14,706 nucleotides of DNA from Actinomycetes bacterium. GTDB taxonomy: Bacteria > Actinomycetota > Acidimicrobiia > Acidimicrobiales > Acidimicrobiaceae. Positions 7,586 through 14,428 of the stretch are shown in pieces; positions within the stretch are counted from its first letter, which is position 1; each line of letters starts with the position of its first letter. A program made the position numbers and the translations under genes. The DNA is taken from positions 1 through 14,706 of the forward strand of contig JAKBSX010000017.1 in NCBI GenBank assembly GCA_021844725.1, read 5' to 3'. The notes beneath the pieces are model-generated. The model was not told the origin of the DNA. It was given only the letters and a program-made list of their open reading frames with translations, and searched no databases.

Positions 7586-9477
7586 TGGCATCGTTTGGCA
7601 ATCAGAGTACTAACGCTGACTGGCTTGATAGTTTGCCGCTATCTGGGCTAGGCAAGGTCAATGAATTTGCTATTAAGTTTGCAAATGTAAATGGCACAGG
7701 TTCGGCCAGTGCAAATAATCTGGTACTCAAGGCTATTTTTCGCATGGGTGTGCCGGTATCAGGGAAAAATCTGTTTCCTTCAAATATACAGGGGCTGCCA
7801 ACGTGGTTTGAGATCCGGGTGAGCGAGTCTGGCTTTACCGCGCGTTCAAGCAGTCCAGATATTGTGGTAGCGATGAATCCCCAGACTTACCGAGATGATA
7901 TTGTCTCGATAAAACCGGGTGGAGCTCTTTTGTATGACTCAAGTTGGCCATTATCGTCGGATTTCGAGAGATCTGACGTGCTAAATGTCGGTGTTCCCCT
8001 ATCAAGGTTATGTTCTGAAAAATTCCCCGATCCTCGCCAGAGAGTGCTGCTCCGAAACGTTTCTTATGTTGGAGCAGTCTCAGGTCTAATCGATTTGGAC
8101 TATCAGATTTTGTCTGAGCTTCTAAATGAGACTTTCCATTCAAATCCAAAGCTTCAGAAGTCGAATCAGATAGCTTTAGAAATCGGTTATCAATACGTAA
8201 AAGAGAGTTATGTCACTCCGCTGCCAATTCGGCTTGAGGTAAGAGACTTAAATGCTGGAAAGATATTGATTGATGGAAATACGGCCATTTCATTAGGTTG
8301 TGTTTATGCGGGTGCCACCGTAGCTGCCTGGTATCCGATAACGCCGGCGACATCGGTATCTGAGAATTTTGAGTCGCTTTGTGAGAGACTTCGAACGGTT
8401 GAGCTTTCTAACCCCGATGGTACTGTCAGCAATGTCAAGAATTTTGCGGTATTGCAAGCCGAGGATGAGATGGCGGCATTAGGCATGGTGATTGGTGCGT
8501 CATGGGCTGGCGCCAGAGCCTTTACGTCGACTTCCGGACCTGGAATATCCCTAATGAATGAGCTGTTGGGTCTGGGCTATTATGCCGAGATTCCAGCAGT
8601 TATTTTTGACATACAGAGGACCGGACCCTCTACAGGGATGCCTACTAGGGTGCAGCAGTCGGATATTCTTCTTAGCGCTTATGCTTCTCATGGAGACACC
8701 AAGCACATACTTTTATTCCCTGGCAATCCAAATGAATGTTTTCAATTCGCTGTCAAAGCATTCGATTTGGCAGATCATTTCCAAACTCCCGTGATTGTTC
8801 TTTCAGATCTCGATATTGGTATGAATGATTGGGTTGCTGATGAGTTTACGTGGGATGCAAACTATGAATGGGACAGGGGCCGAATTCTGGGTCAAGAGGA
8901 ACTTTCAAAGATTGCGAAATTTCAACGTTACAGCGACCAGGACGAGGAATATGTTACATCCAGAACGCTACCTGGAAAGGATTCCAAGGGAGCCTTTTTC
9001 ACAAGAGGATCGGGACATGATCAATTTGGAAACTATACCGAATCTCCTGAAGACTATATAAAGGTCATGGAAAGGCTGTTGAACAAGCACAAAGCTTCAG
9101 TTAACTGGATACCCGAACCTATAGTCAGAATCCGCGACAAGGCTGCGATTGGGGTCATAACAATAGGAAGTTGTGAGCCTGCGGTATTAGAGGCTCTTGA
9201 TCATTTCGAGAAAGATGGAATTGAGATGGACTACTTGAGAATCCGAGGATTTCCATTTCATCAGTCGGTCAAATCGTTTATCGAGGACCATGAGCAGACA
9301 TTGGTGGTTGAACAAAACCGGGACGCCCAACTAAGGTCATTGCTGATTCTCGAACTGGGGATCGACCCCAATCTTTTGATGTCGGTCCTTTCCTACGGTG
9401 GTTTCCCGCTTACTTCTGACGATGTATTGACACGTGCAAAAAGAATCTTGAAAGGCTGGGACCGATGCCCTCGATAA
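7582..9477 (+). CDS. korA: 2-oxoacid:ferredoxin oxidoreductase, fused gamma-alpha subunit
   Basis: This subunit of a CoA-dependent 2-oxoacid:ferredoxin oxidoreductase carries the gamma domain followed by the alpha (pyrimidine-binding) domain, as in mycobacterial KorA. The 631-residue product shows a gamma domain at about 27-204 (FAIKFANVNGTGSASANNLV, then PDIVVAMNPQTY) and an alpha domain from about 228. In the alpha domain YPITPAT (251-257) is the conserved 2-oxoacid contact loop, Glu294 in LQAEDEM is the likely thiamine-activating Glu, and STSGPGISLM (about 316-325) and QRTGPSTGMPTR (345-356) are family blocks. The start is ATG 7582, overlapping the previous stop, or ATG 7585, with AAGGGG just upstream. 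It overlaps the beta gene by 13 nt. The fused form and the beta partner favour 2-oxoglutarate as substrate, though pyruvate or another 2-oxoacid cannot be excluded. Confidence 0.9.
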   Translation: MMASFGNQSTNADWLDSLPLSGLGKVNEFAIKFANVNGTGSASANNLVLKAIFRMGVPVSGKNLFPSNIQGLPTWFEIRVSESGFTARSSSPDIVVAMNPQTYRDDIVSIKPGGALLYDSSWPLSSDFERSDVLNVGVPLSRLCSEKFPDPRQRVLLRNVSYVGAVSGLIDLDYQILSELLNETFHSNPKLQKSNQIALEIGYQYVKESYVTPLPIRLEVRDLNAGKILIDGNTAISLGCVYAGATVAAWYPITPATSVSENFESLCERLRTVELSNPDGTVSNVKNFAVLQAEDEMAALGMVIGASWAGARAFTSTSGPGISLMNELLGLGYYAEIPAVIFDIQRTGPSTGMPTRVQQSDILLSAYASHGDTKHILLFPGNPNECFQFAVKAFDLADHFQTPVIVLSDLDIGMNDWVADEFTWDANYEWDRGRILGQEELSKIAKFQRYSDQDEEYVTSRTLPGKDSKGAFFTRGSGHDQFGNYTESPEDYIKVMERLLNKHKASVNWIPEPIVRIRDKAAIGVITIGSCEPAVLEALDHFEKDGIEMDYLRIRGFPFHQSVKSFIEDHEQTLVVEQNRDAQLRSLLILELGIDPNLLMSVLSYGGFPLTSDDVLTRAKRILKGWDRCPR

Positions 9478-10520
9478 TTAAGCCTTCTATACCTCTGATA
9501 CCTTTAGCGAAAAATGACCTTGGGCTAACAATAAGAAACTATGAAGGTTCCATGTCAACCCTCTGTGCGGGTTGCGGCCATGATTCAATTACGGCAGCCA
9601 TAATTAGGTCGTTTTTTGAAATGTCGCTTCCGCCAGAGCGAATCGCAAAAATTAGTGGGATAGGATGCTCTTCTAAAACTCCAACTTATTTCGTATCAGG
9701 AGCCCATGGATTCAATTCCGTACACGGACGAATGCCGTCAATTGCCACCGGAGCAAACGCTGCTAACCGCTCGTCTATTTATATCGGCATATCAGGTGAC
9801 GGTGATTCGTTATCCATTGGGGCGGGTCAATTGGTGCATGCCATAAGAAGAAACGTTGATATGGTGTATCTGATTGAGAACAATGGAGTCTACGGGCTGA
9901 CTAAAGGACAGTTTTCTGCGACAGCTGATGTCGGGTCCAGAGCAAAGAAGGGAAAAGCGAATAAGGTAACCCCTATTGACCCGGCCCTACTGGCGATCAG
10001 TCTCGGGGCTTCATTTGTCGCTAGAAGTTTTTCTGGTGATAAAGAGCAATTGGTACCAATTCTTAAAGCAGCGATATCTCATCGTGGTTTTGCGCTTATT
10101 GACGTAATATCTCCATGCGTTCAGTTCAATAATCACAATGGTTCAACTAAAAGTTATAGTTATGTTAGGGAGCATGAGCTAAAAGATATCGAAACTAGCT
10201 ACGTTGGAGAGTTTTCGGAAATAACTGCTGATTTGACACAGGGAAACCTTACATCAGTGACTCTGCATGATGGCAGTGAAGTCGTCTTCAGGTCACTGCC
10301 AGCAGGGTATGATTCCCATAGCCGAGAATCGGCGATCGCTTATATCAATGGTGCCGTTGCAAGAAATGAGATTCCCACCGGACTGCTCTTTATTGATGAG
10401 CAGGCTCCAGATATGCACCAGGTGTTGGAAACCACTAGCGAAGCTCTGGTTGATCTTAGTTATGAAAGCCTGTGTCCCGGTGGTGGTCAGCTCGAGAAGT
10501 TCAATCAAAGTTTTAAGTGA
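9465..10520 (+). CDS. korB: 2-oxoacid:ferredoxin oxidoreductase, beta subunit (TPP-binding)
   Basis: The beta subunit binds the thiamine diphosphate pyrophosphate and one [4Fe-4S] cluster. In this 351-residue protein GDGD (111-114) followed by ENNGVYGLTKGQ (138-149) is the TPP/Mg motif. Cys34 and Cys37 (CAGCGH), Cys68 (GCSS) and Cys218 are spaced as in characterised archaeal OFOR beta subunits that bind a single cluster. The block FNNHNGSTKSY (221-231) is typical of the KorB branch. There is no extra ferredoxin domain, so electrons must leave to an external acceptor, plausibly the ferredoxin domain encoded by the first gene of the operon. ATG 9465 lies inside the end of the alpha gene (13-nt overlap). 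No strong terminator follows. Confidence 0.92.
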   Translation: MPSIIKPSIPLIPLAKNDLGLTIRNYEGSMSTLCAGCGHDSITAAIIRSFFEMSLPPERIAKISGIGCSSKTPTYFVSGAHGFNSVHGRMPSIATGANAANRSSIYIGISGDGDSLSIGAGQLVHAIRRNVDMVYLIENNGVYGLTKGQFSATADVGSRAKKGKANKVTPIDPALLAISLGASFVARSFSGDKEQLVPILKAAISHRGFALIDVISPCVQFNNHNGSTKSYSYVREHELKDIETSYVGEFSEITADLTQGNLTSVTLHDGSEVVFRSLPAGYDSHSRESAIAYINGAVARNEIPTGLLFIDEQAPDMHQVLETTSEALVDLSYESLCPGGGQLEKFNQSFK

Positions 10521-10638
10521 CTGTTCCGTCATAGTCAGCATCCGACGAAATTTTCAGCTGCTTCGATTACATCTTGATGTGGCTTGGTGCCAACAACCGA
10601 GTCGTTTCAGCCCGTCATAATGTTACGATCCTAATGAA

Positions 10639-10716
10639 TAGCTAGAGTTGCTGGAAACTGGTGCGCAGCTGGGTGCTTGGAAGCAACCAGTGAATGCAGT
10701 ATTGAACCAACGGTAG
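10639..10716 (+). pseudogene. Possible tail of an upstream tnpB or other decayed gene
   Basis: A short frame lying between two in-frame TAG codons (10639 and 10714) reads through 'ETGAQLGAWKQPVNAVLNQR' and stops a few bases before a tnpB-type right-end hairpin. This is the position of a tnpB C-terminus relative to its right end, so it may be the last scrap of a separate element. The evidence is positional only; I cannot match the peptide to a family with confidence. Confidence 0.25.
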
Positions 10717-10718
10717 CG

Positions 10719-10746
10719 CAACCCCCTTCCGTAAGGGAGGGGTCAA
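10719..10746 (+). mobile_element. IS200/IS605-like right-end hairpin A (omega-RNA 3' end type)
   Basis: CCCC-C-TTCC (10722-10730) pairs with GGGAGGGG (10735-10742) around a GTAA loop, with one bulged C and one T-G pair, and is followed directly by TCAA (10743-10746). The form CAA-hairpin-TCAA is like the right end of IS605-group elements, where the tnpB transcript's 3' hairpin (omega RNA scaffold) ends in TCAA. It shares the GTAA loop with hairpin B at 11219-11250. Confidence 0.45.
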
Positions 10747-11218
10747 GGCTGCTAATATCAGCTTGAGTGTCATGACCGTGAGATTGGATTGCGGGATGTA
10801 CCGGATTGAAAAAGATAACGCCCGCCAGATCGGCACAGCCGTTGCCTTCGTGACTATGTCTCGTGGCGATAATTGCAGAGCGCACGATGCCTGTCAGGCC
10901 GATGCCGGACTGTGGAACCGAGCAGTTAACTGGGTACCTGCCGAGTGGAATTCAGGAAATTCTCCATTAAAGTACGATATACTGCACTTCCTGACTGCAT
11001 TGCCAGTGGAAATCCGTCCGCTGCATGTTTATGCCACCACTGAGATAATCGCTCACGATCTCTCTGGGGCAATAACAATATCTAGGGCCAATCGTAACAA
11101 CGCCATCAAGGTTCGATCTCCTTGGTGTAAGAAGAACTATCGCCCTCTATCGTTTTCTAAGGGTTATGGCTGGGTAATGGAAGCGATGGCGTGTAAGCGA
11201 AGTCGAGCGGATGGACTA

Positions 11219-11250
11219 GAAGCCCCGTTCGTAAGGTCAGGGAGGCTCAC
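11219..11250 (+). mobile_element. IS200/IS605-like right end B
   Basis: The segment reads GAA, then an imperfect hairpin with outer arms AGCC (11221-11224) and GGCT (11244-11247) around a GTAA-containing loop, then TCAC. This GAA-hairpin-GAGG-TCA(A/C) layout is the familiar 3' end of tnpB genes, where coding sequence, omega RNA scaffold and transposon right end coincide. It lies at the end of the truncated tnpB frame and runs into the MOSC gene start. Confidence 0.5.
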
Positions 11251-11256
11251 GTCTTG
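11240..11256 (+). promoter_or_regulatory. Ribosome binding site of the MOSC gene within the element end
   Basis: GGGAGG (11240-11245) lies 8 nt before TTG 11254, the start that gives the MOSC protein its full N-terminal strand. The purine run is the 3' arm of the right-end hairpin, so the element end supplies the translation signal. Confidence 0.55.
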
Positions 11257-11706
11257 AGTATCGGAATTGTTCAGGATATTTATATCTCTGAATTTGAAGG
11301 TCATACGATGGTGCGAATGCAGTCGGTTGTGGTTAACAGTCGGGGCATCGTGGGGGATCGTTACTTTAGAGGAAAGGGGCATTGGTCGTCGTTTCCCGAT
11401 CAAACGGGGTCGGCCCTTACTTTAATTGCCAGCGAGGTGATCGAGTCATCTAGCTTTGAGGGGCCACTGCTTAGGCGAAATGTCGTTACCTCGGGACTTG
11501 ATTTGGTCGAACTGATAGGTCATGAATTTGCGATCGGATCGATTAGATGTTTTGGGGTCCGGCCTTGTCTACCGTGTAAGTATTTGGAAGACATCATTGG
11601 TAGGGATTTTAGAAAGGAACACGACGGAATCCGGGGGGGACTTCGGGTTGACGTTTTGAAGGGAGGGTTAGTTGCTATTGGCGATCCAATCGAAGTCATC
11701 GGTTAG
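11254..11706 (+). CDS. MOSC domain protein with conserved cysteine
   Basis: MOSC domains are sulfur-carrier or molybdopterin-binding modules related to the C-terminus of molybdenum cofactor sulfurase and to YiiM. The 150-residue protein is a stand-alone MOSC domain: N-terminal strands (SIGIVQDIYISEFEG), the 'GIVGDRYFRGKGHWS' block at 31-45, 'LTLIASEVIE' at 55-64, 'RRNVVTSGLDL' at 74-84, then 'CFGVRPCLPCKYLE' at 99-112 with Cys105 and Cys108 at the usual sulfur-carrying position, 'HDGIRGGLRVDVLKGG' and a closing 'IGDPIEVIG'. The TTG start restores the normal N-terminus; the next in-frame ATG would remove the first strand. Its start overlaps the stop of the tnpB remnant. The partner enzyme is not visible in the window. 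Confidence 0.85.
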   Translation: MSIGIVQDIYISEFEGHTMVRMQSVVVNSRGIVGDRYFRGKGHWSSFPDQTGSALTLIASEVIESSSFEGPLLRRNVVTSGLDLVELIGHEFAIGSIRCFGVRPCLPCKYLEDIIGRDFRKEHDGIRGGLRVDVLKGGLVAIGDPIEVIG

Positions 11707-11734
11707 CTGTGATTGATGGCATTGCAAGGGTATT

Positions 11735-11890
11735 TTGATAGATCGTTGTTTAGGGTATCTTGGATTGAGGTTGCTTGTTAATGAGCAAGACGATCTATTG
11801 GTTTATGTGAAACTCTCTTCTGGTCGTAAACAGGTGAAGCATGGCTATGGTGGAGTTGAATTTTTAGACCATAAGCTCTGTAACATCTGA
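11735..11890 (+). CDS. Possible 51-residue small protein, unknown
   Basis: TTG 11735 is preceded by AAGGG at 11727-11730, a fair spacing of 4-5 nt, and opens 51 codons to TGA 11888. The product begins MIDRCLGYLGLRLLVNEQ and continues with alternating hydrophobic residues, then a Gly/Lys segment (SSGRKQVKHGYGG). It could be a small protein or a gene remnant after the MOSC gene. I recognise no family. Confidence 0.25.
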   Translation: MIDRCLGYLGLRLLVNEQDDLLVYVKLSSGRKQVKHGYGGVEFLDHKLCNI

Positions 11891-12084
11891 TTAAGCGGTA
11901 GTGGTCTACTAAACGCGTGAATTTTCCGATTTTTAACTTTAGTAGTTGTTGATACTCGCGAAATGCTAGTCGGCCATTCCGTATACCAGTAGTTATTTCC
12001 GCAGATTAGGATGCATATTCGGTTGGGGTCTTCTCCGTTGACTGTTCAGATCTTCAGTTTTGCGGGGAGAGGCGACGCTCGAAA

Positions 12085-12222
12085 AGCGAAGGCCTTGCGA
12101 TCGACGAGGTGCGGGTTTCCTTGGTTTATTGGGATTGCACTGCCCGTCACTTAGCGGTTGGCTTTGTTCCTGGATACGCTATCCCGTTTGTAGCGACATC
12201 AGTTTTCCTGGCTACCTTCGCT
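12085..12222. repeat. 8-bp inverted repeat bounding a GC-richer stretch
   Basis: AGCGAAGG (12085-12092) and CCTTCGCT (12215-12222) are exact reverse complements 122 nt apart, enclosing a stretch whose composition is richer in GC than the T-rich flanks. No function assigned; chance is possible for a repeat of this length. Confidence 0.3.
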
Positions 12223-12536
12223 GAAATAAACTGACCTAAGCATCTGAGTAACTGCAAAGAATTACAGCGGGTGGGAGCCTAGTAATTCATGCTCCTGAGG
12301 TTATCGGGACTGCCTCGGCGTTTGATTTTGCAGCAGTCAGTACCTTAGAGATTGGAGTGCTGGCGTTTCTATCTGGTAACGCATTGAATCTGGTGGATAC
12401 TTCTTCGAGCAGCTCGGGGCTCAATAAGCAAATGATCCAGCTCAAGGGAGTCAGCCTTAGAAGGTCGGCGCCATCGTAGTTCATTTTTAATAAGGACAGA
12501 TACATTGGTAGATGCAGTGTCTGTTTTAAATTTCGG

Positions 12537-12565
12537 TTTACATGCGAATTTGAATCGGGAATAAA
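12537..12565 (+). promoter_or_regulatory. Possible promoter of the small membrane protein gene
   Basis: TTTACA (12537-12542) and AATAAA (12560-12565) are separated by 17 nt and lie about 37 nt before the TTG start, in an AT-rich stretch. The -10 match is only moderate (4 of 6). Confidence 0.25.
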
Positions 12566-12601
12566 TTTTTACAATTCAACAAGTTGAGGCAGGTAAATAA
12601 T

Positions 12602-12829
12602 TTGGCTATGACTATTTATGGAGTAACGGTTCTGACTCTGATGATGGTCAGCTATGCCCTTGAAAATCGGCATCGTCATTATGTGTTAGCATTCTCTGGT
12701 TTTTGCGTTCTTTCCGGGGTGTATGGATTCCTTTCAGGAGTTTGGCCTTTCGGAGCAGTAGAGATAATTTGGTCAGCGGTGGCGTTCAGGCGTTGGCTCA
12801 ATGCTGGGGCACCGTCTATTGGAACATAA
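12602..12829 (+). CDS. CBU_0592-like small membrane protein
   Basis: This 75-residue protein has two to three hydrophobic segments: residues about 5-21 (YGVTVLTLMMVSYAL), 30-50 (VLAFSGFCVLSGVYGFLSGV) and 52-65 (FGAVEIIWSAVAFR). The block 'SGVYGFLSGVWPFGAVEIIW', ending in a basic FRRWL segment, is the pattern of the CBU_0592 group of small integral membrane proteins, common in actinobacteria and of unknown function. TTG 12602 has GGCAGGT 7-8 nt upstream; ATG 12608 would give MTIYGVTV and is an alternative, with a more distant ribosome site. It stands alone between poorly coding stretches. Confidence 0.65.
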   Translation: MAMTIYGVTVLTLMMVSYALENRHRHYVLAFSGFCVLSGVYGFLSGVWPFGAVEIIWSAVAFRRWLNAGAPSIGT

Positions 12830-12904
12830 TCGAAAATCTTCTGTCCCAGGATTTTGGGATTGGATGCGATTCATTGATCGTAATCAAGTGGTAATTTAAA
12901 AAAT

Positions 12905-13144
12905 ATGAATACTGCCGAACTATTGAACGTCGCTAAAGCGAATCATTACGAGGTAAAGGAGATAGACGGATCATTCTTCGTTCTGTTACCTGCCTGGCAG
13001 GTTGACACCTTTGCTTATTTCCCAAATTCTCGCAAGTATGCCTATAATTACCAGGCGAAAATGGAGCCTTCTAGCGATGGTACTATGTGCTACTTAGTTC
13101 CTCTTTCGTATTTGGAATTAGACCGATCATATATTCCCGACTGA
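12905..13144 (+). CDS. Hypothetical 79-residue protein
   Basis: An ATG-started frame gives a soluble, mixed alpha/beta-looking protein: an N-terminal helix (NTAELLNVAKANHYEVKEI), then strands with many aromatics (SFFVLLPAWQVDTFAYFP, RKYAYNYQAK) and a tail ending YLELDRSYIPD. The residue mix and alternating hydrophobicity look genuinely coding. There is no strong ribosome site (AT-rich leader taatttaaaaaat). I recognise no family. It ends 278 nt before the 3' end of the convergent peroxidase gene. Confidence 0.5.
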   Translation: MNTAELLNVAKANHYEVKEIDGSFFVLLPAWQVDTFAYFPNSRKYAYNYQAKMEPSSDGTMCYLVPLSYLELDRSYIPD

Positions 13145-13184
13145 CTGCCGAGGTTGTGGTATTTGACATCCACGCCCTGGACAA

Positions 13185-13217
13185 ACCTGGGAACCCGTTT
13201 AGACAGGAGGCCCAGGT
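13185..13217. repeat. Inverted repeat between convergent genes
   Basis: ACCTGGG (13185-13191) and CCCAGGT (13211-13217) are exact complements with a 19-nt loop, 40 nt after the stop at 13144 and on the 3' side of the peroxidase gene. It could be a bidirectional transcription-end hairpin, but neither side has a T-run. Confidence 0.35.
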
Positions 13218-13422
13218 CACTTCGTAATTTGGAAGTTGAAGCTTAATTGGGTCACCATGCTTAACCAGACAGGATTTTCGTGCTACGCGCGTCTGCGTGG
13301 TGTGACACCGAAGTGGGGAATGCGCCATGTGCAGGAGAATTTTGTGTTGCTAAGTTTACCTCCGGATCAGTCATACATCCAAAGCTTGATTTGCCGCGAC
13401 TATCCTTGATCGAGCGAATAAA

Positions 13423-14364
13423 TCAGGAGGCTGGAGGGCTTGTTGTGATCAAGAATTCAATTTCGGTCGCAAAGCTCATAAGTGAATCTGAGGACGGAAT
13501 GAAATAATGGGATCCGGTGGCGGGCATTGAATAAAAGGTAAGTGCATCCCTGAGACCGTCAAGTACCCCTGCCATCCTCCGCAACATTTCATGGACTGTT
13601 TCTTGGCTATTTGTGAACCCAATAAATGAGGTTTCATTGTTGCTGGGGGTTCCGTGTGAGACGTTGCGCCTAAATATTGGTTGCTCCCGGTAGTATTTTT
13701 CGATGGTAGTTATGGCAGCATGCGAATTCTTAGGTAGTAGATCTTCAGCAAATTCAGTGCTATCCACTTTTGTTCGTCCTATGATTTGCTCCTGCTTTTT
13801 AGAGTCAAGTTGGCTAAATGGTCTTATGTCATGCTGCCACTTTTGGAAAAGCAGCACGCTTCCACCCTGTCCGGGTGTAGAGTCGGGAATGATCGCCACC
13901 TTAGCCGCTTCCAGGAAAGTTGGATTTGCAGATTCGTCGATGAAACCTGTTAAATCTCGGTTGAACCTATAGTTCCAGCCAGAAATATCTTCTTCAAGTT
14001 CAGCTAATCCCTCGAGCCTATTTATCGTGAGCACTGCGGCATCGAAGACTTGACCAATGCTCTGGCTTGAAATCCAGATCCATATGTCTCGCTGAGTGGC
14101 CAGGATAACAAAACAGTCGTCAGCATTTACGGAAGAGGTAAAATCAAACATAACCTGGGGGATGCCATTTGGAGCCAGAGTGCGCCATATGGTTGGACGA
14201 ATTCCAATAGCACAGTTTATGCCAGCGATACTGGAGTGGATTTCTTCAATATTGCAAATTGCTTCAACGGCGTCTCTGGGATCTGCCTTTTTTTGGATTC
14301 TGAACTCAAGAAACATATGGGCTGGACTCCCTATGGCGAATATTCCGGGCTGAGGGATCGGCAT
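13423..14364 (-). CDS. DyP-type (dye-decolourising) heme peroxidase
   Basis: DyP peroxidases are heme enzymes that reduce hydrogen peroxide using varied substrates. This 313-residue protein fits the shorter bacterial (class B/P, DypB/YfeX-like) form: N-terminal 'PQPGIFAIGSPAHMFLEF', the signature region 'GFIDESANP' at 140-148 with Asp143 as the catalytic acid, a proximal heme ligand candidate His215 (NSHAAI), and 'IFRRNVSHG' (230-238) with the distal Arg and Asn. 'SFIGFTNS', 'MLRRMAG' and 'TGSHYFIPS' follow in the usual order. The family motif GxxDG reads GFIDE here, so its second Gly is Glu. The ATG has AAAGGA upstream at good spacing. No signal peptide is seen, so it is predicted cytoplasmic. 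It is divergent from the FrnE-like gene, and a shared redox-stress role is inferred. Confidence 0.88.
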   Translation of the reverse strand: MPIPQPGIFAIGSPAHMFLEFRIQKKADPRDAVEAICNIEEIHSSIAGINCAIGIRPTIWRTLAPNGIPQVMFDFTSSVNADDCFVILATQRDIWIWISSQSIGQVFDAAVLTINRLEGLAELEEDISGWNYRFNRDLTGFIDESANPTFLEAAKVAIIPDSTPGQGGSVLLFQKWQHDIRPFSQLDSKKQEQIIGRTKVDSTEFAEDLLPKNSHAAITTIEKYYREQPIFRRNVSHGTPSNNETSFIGFTNSQETVHEMLRRMAGVLDGLRDALTFYSMPATGSHYFIPSSDSLMSFATEIEFLITTSPPAS

Positions 14365-14413
14365 TGTTTCCTTTCGGTAAAGAACTTGGATGTTATTGTT
14401 GTTATCTAGCTCC

Positions 14414-14428
14414 GGAAATAATATTTCC
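14414..14428. promoter_or_regulatory. 15-bp dyad in the divergent peroxidase/FrnE region
   Basis: GGAAATA-A-TATTTCC is a perfect dyad with 7-bp arms around one central base, placed 49 nt upstream of the peroxidase start and 46 nt upstream of the FrnE-like start. This nearly midway position suits an operator controlling both genes. The regulator is unknown. Confidence 0.5.

Larger units (their letters stand above)
10772..11257 (+). pseudogene. tnpB: Truncated TnpB (IS200/IS605 OrfB), RuvC domain missing
   Basis: TnpB is the RNA-guided DNA nuclease of IS200/IS605 elements, normally about 380-450 residues. This 161-residue frame keeps only the N-terminal part: a helical region near residues 38-75 (ACQADAGLWNRAVNWVPAEW, then KYDILHFLTALP), a middle 'PLHVYATTEIIAHDLSGAI' helix, and 'RSPWCKKNYRPLSFSKGYGW', which in the family leads into the RuvC-like nuclease. 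Here that nuclease and the zinc ribbon are absent: after GYGW the frame jumps to a short arginine-rich tail and the element's right end. The simplest reading is an internal deletion of roughly 250 residues. ATG 10772 is assumed; TTG 10763 is also in frame. No tnpA is present. The protein should be nuclease-dead; whether it is still made is unknown. Family call from remembered motifs, not a search. Confidence 0.65.
11707..12601. other. Gene-poor gap of about 890 nt, likely decayed sequence
   Basis: No recognisable gene is present. There is one possible TTG-started small ORF (11735-11890). A GC-richer stretch at about 12060-12225 is bounded by an 8-bp inverted repeat (AGCGAAGG 12085-12092 with CCTTCGCT 12215-12222). 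It is open in two plus-strand frames, the longer one without a usable ATG/GTG/TTG start until GTG near 12108. A 72-codon minus-strand frame (12287-12505) matches nothing I know. The pattern suggests old, decayed or imported sequence. Confidence 0.5.

Noticed and set aside
10763..11257. CRISPR or another defence system near the tnpB remnant
   Set aside because: No direct repeats with spacers and no cas-like genes are visible. The only nuclease-related gene has lost its nuclease domain.
12287..12505. 72-codon minus-strand ORF in the gap after the MOSC gene
   Set aside because: No family match, no strong ribosome site and no operon context. Kept only as part of the gap description.
13257..13409. 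50-codon plus-strand ORF, and an overlapping GTG-started 75-codon frame at 13280-13507
   Set aside because: The two frames exclude each other, neither has a good ribosome site, and the longer one runs 85 bases into the convergent, well-supported peroxidase gene.
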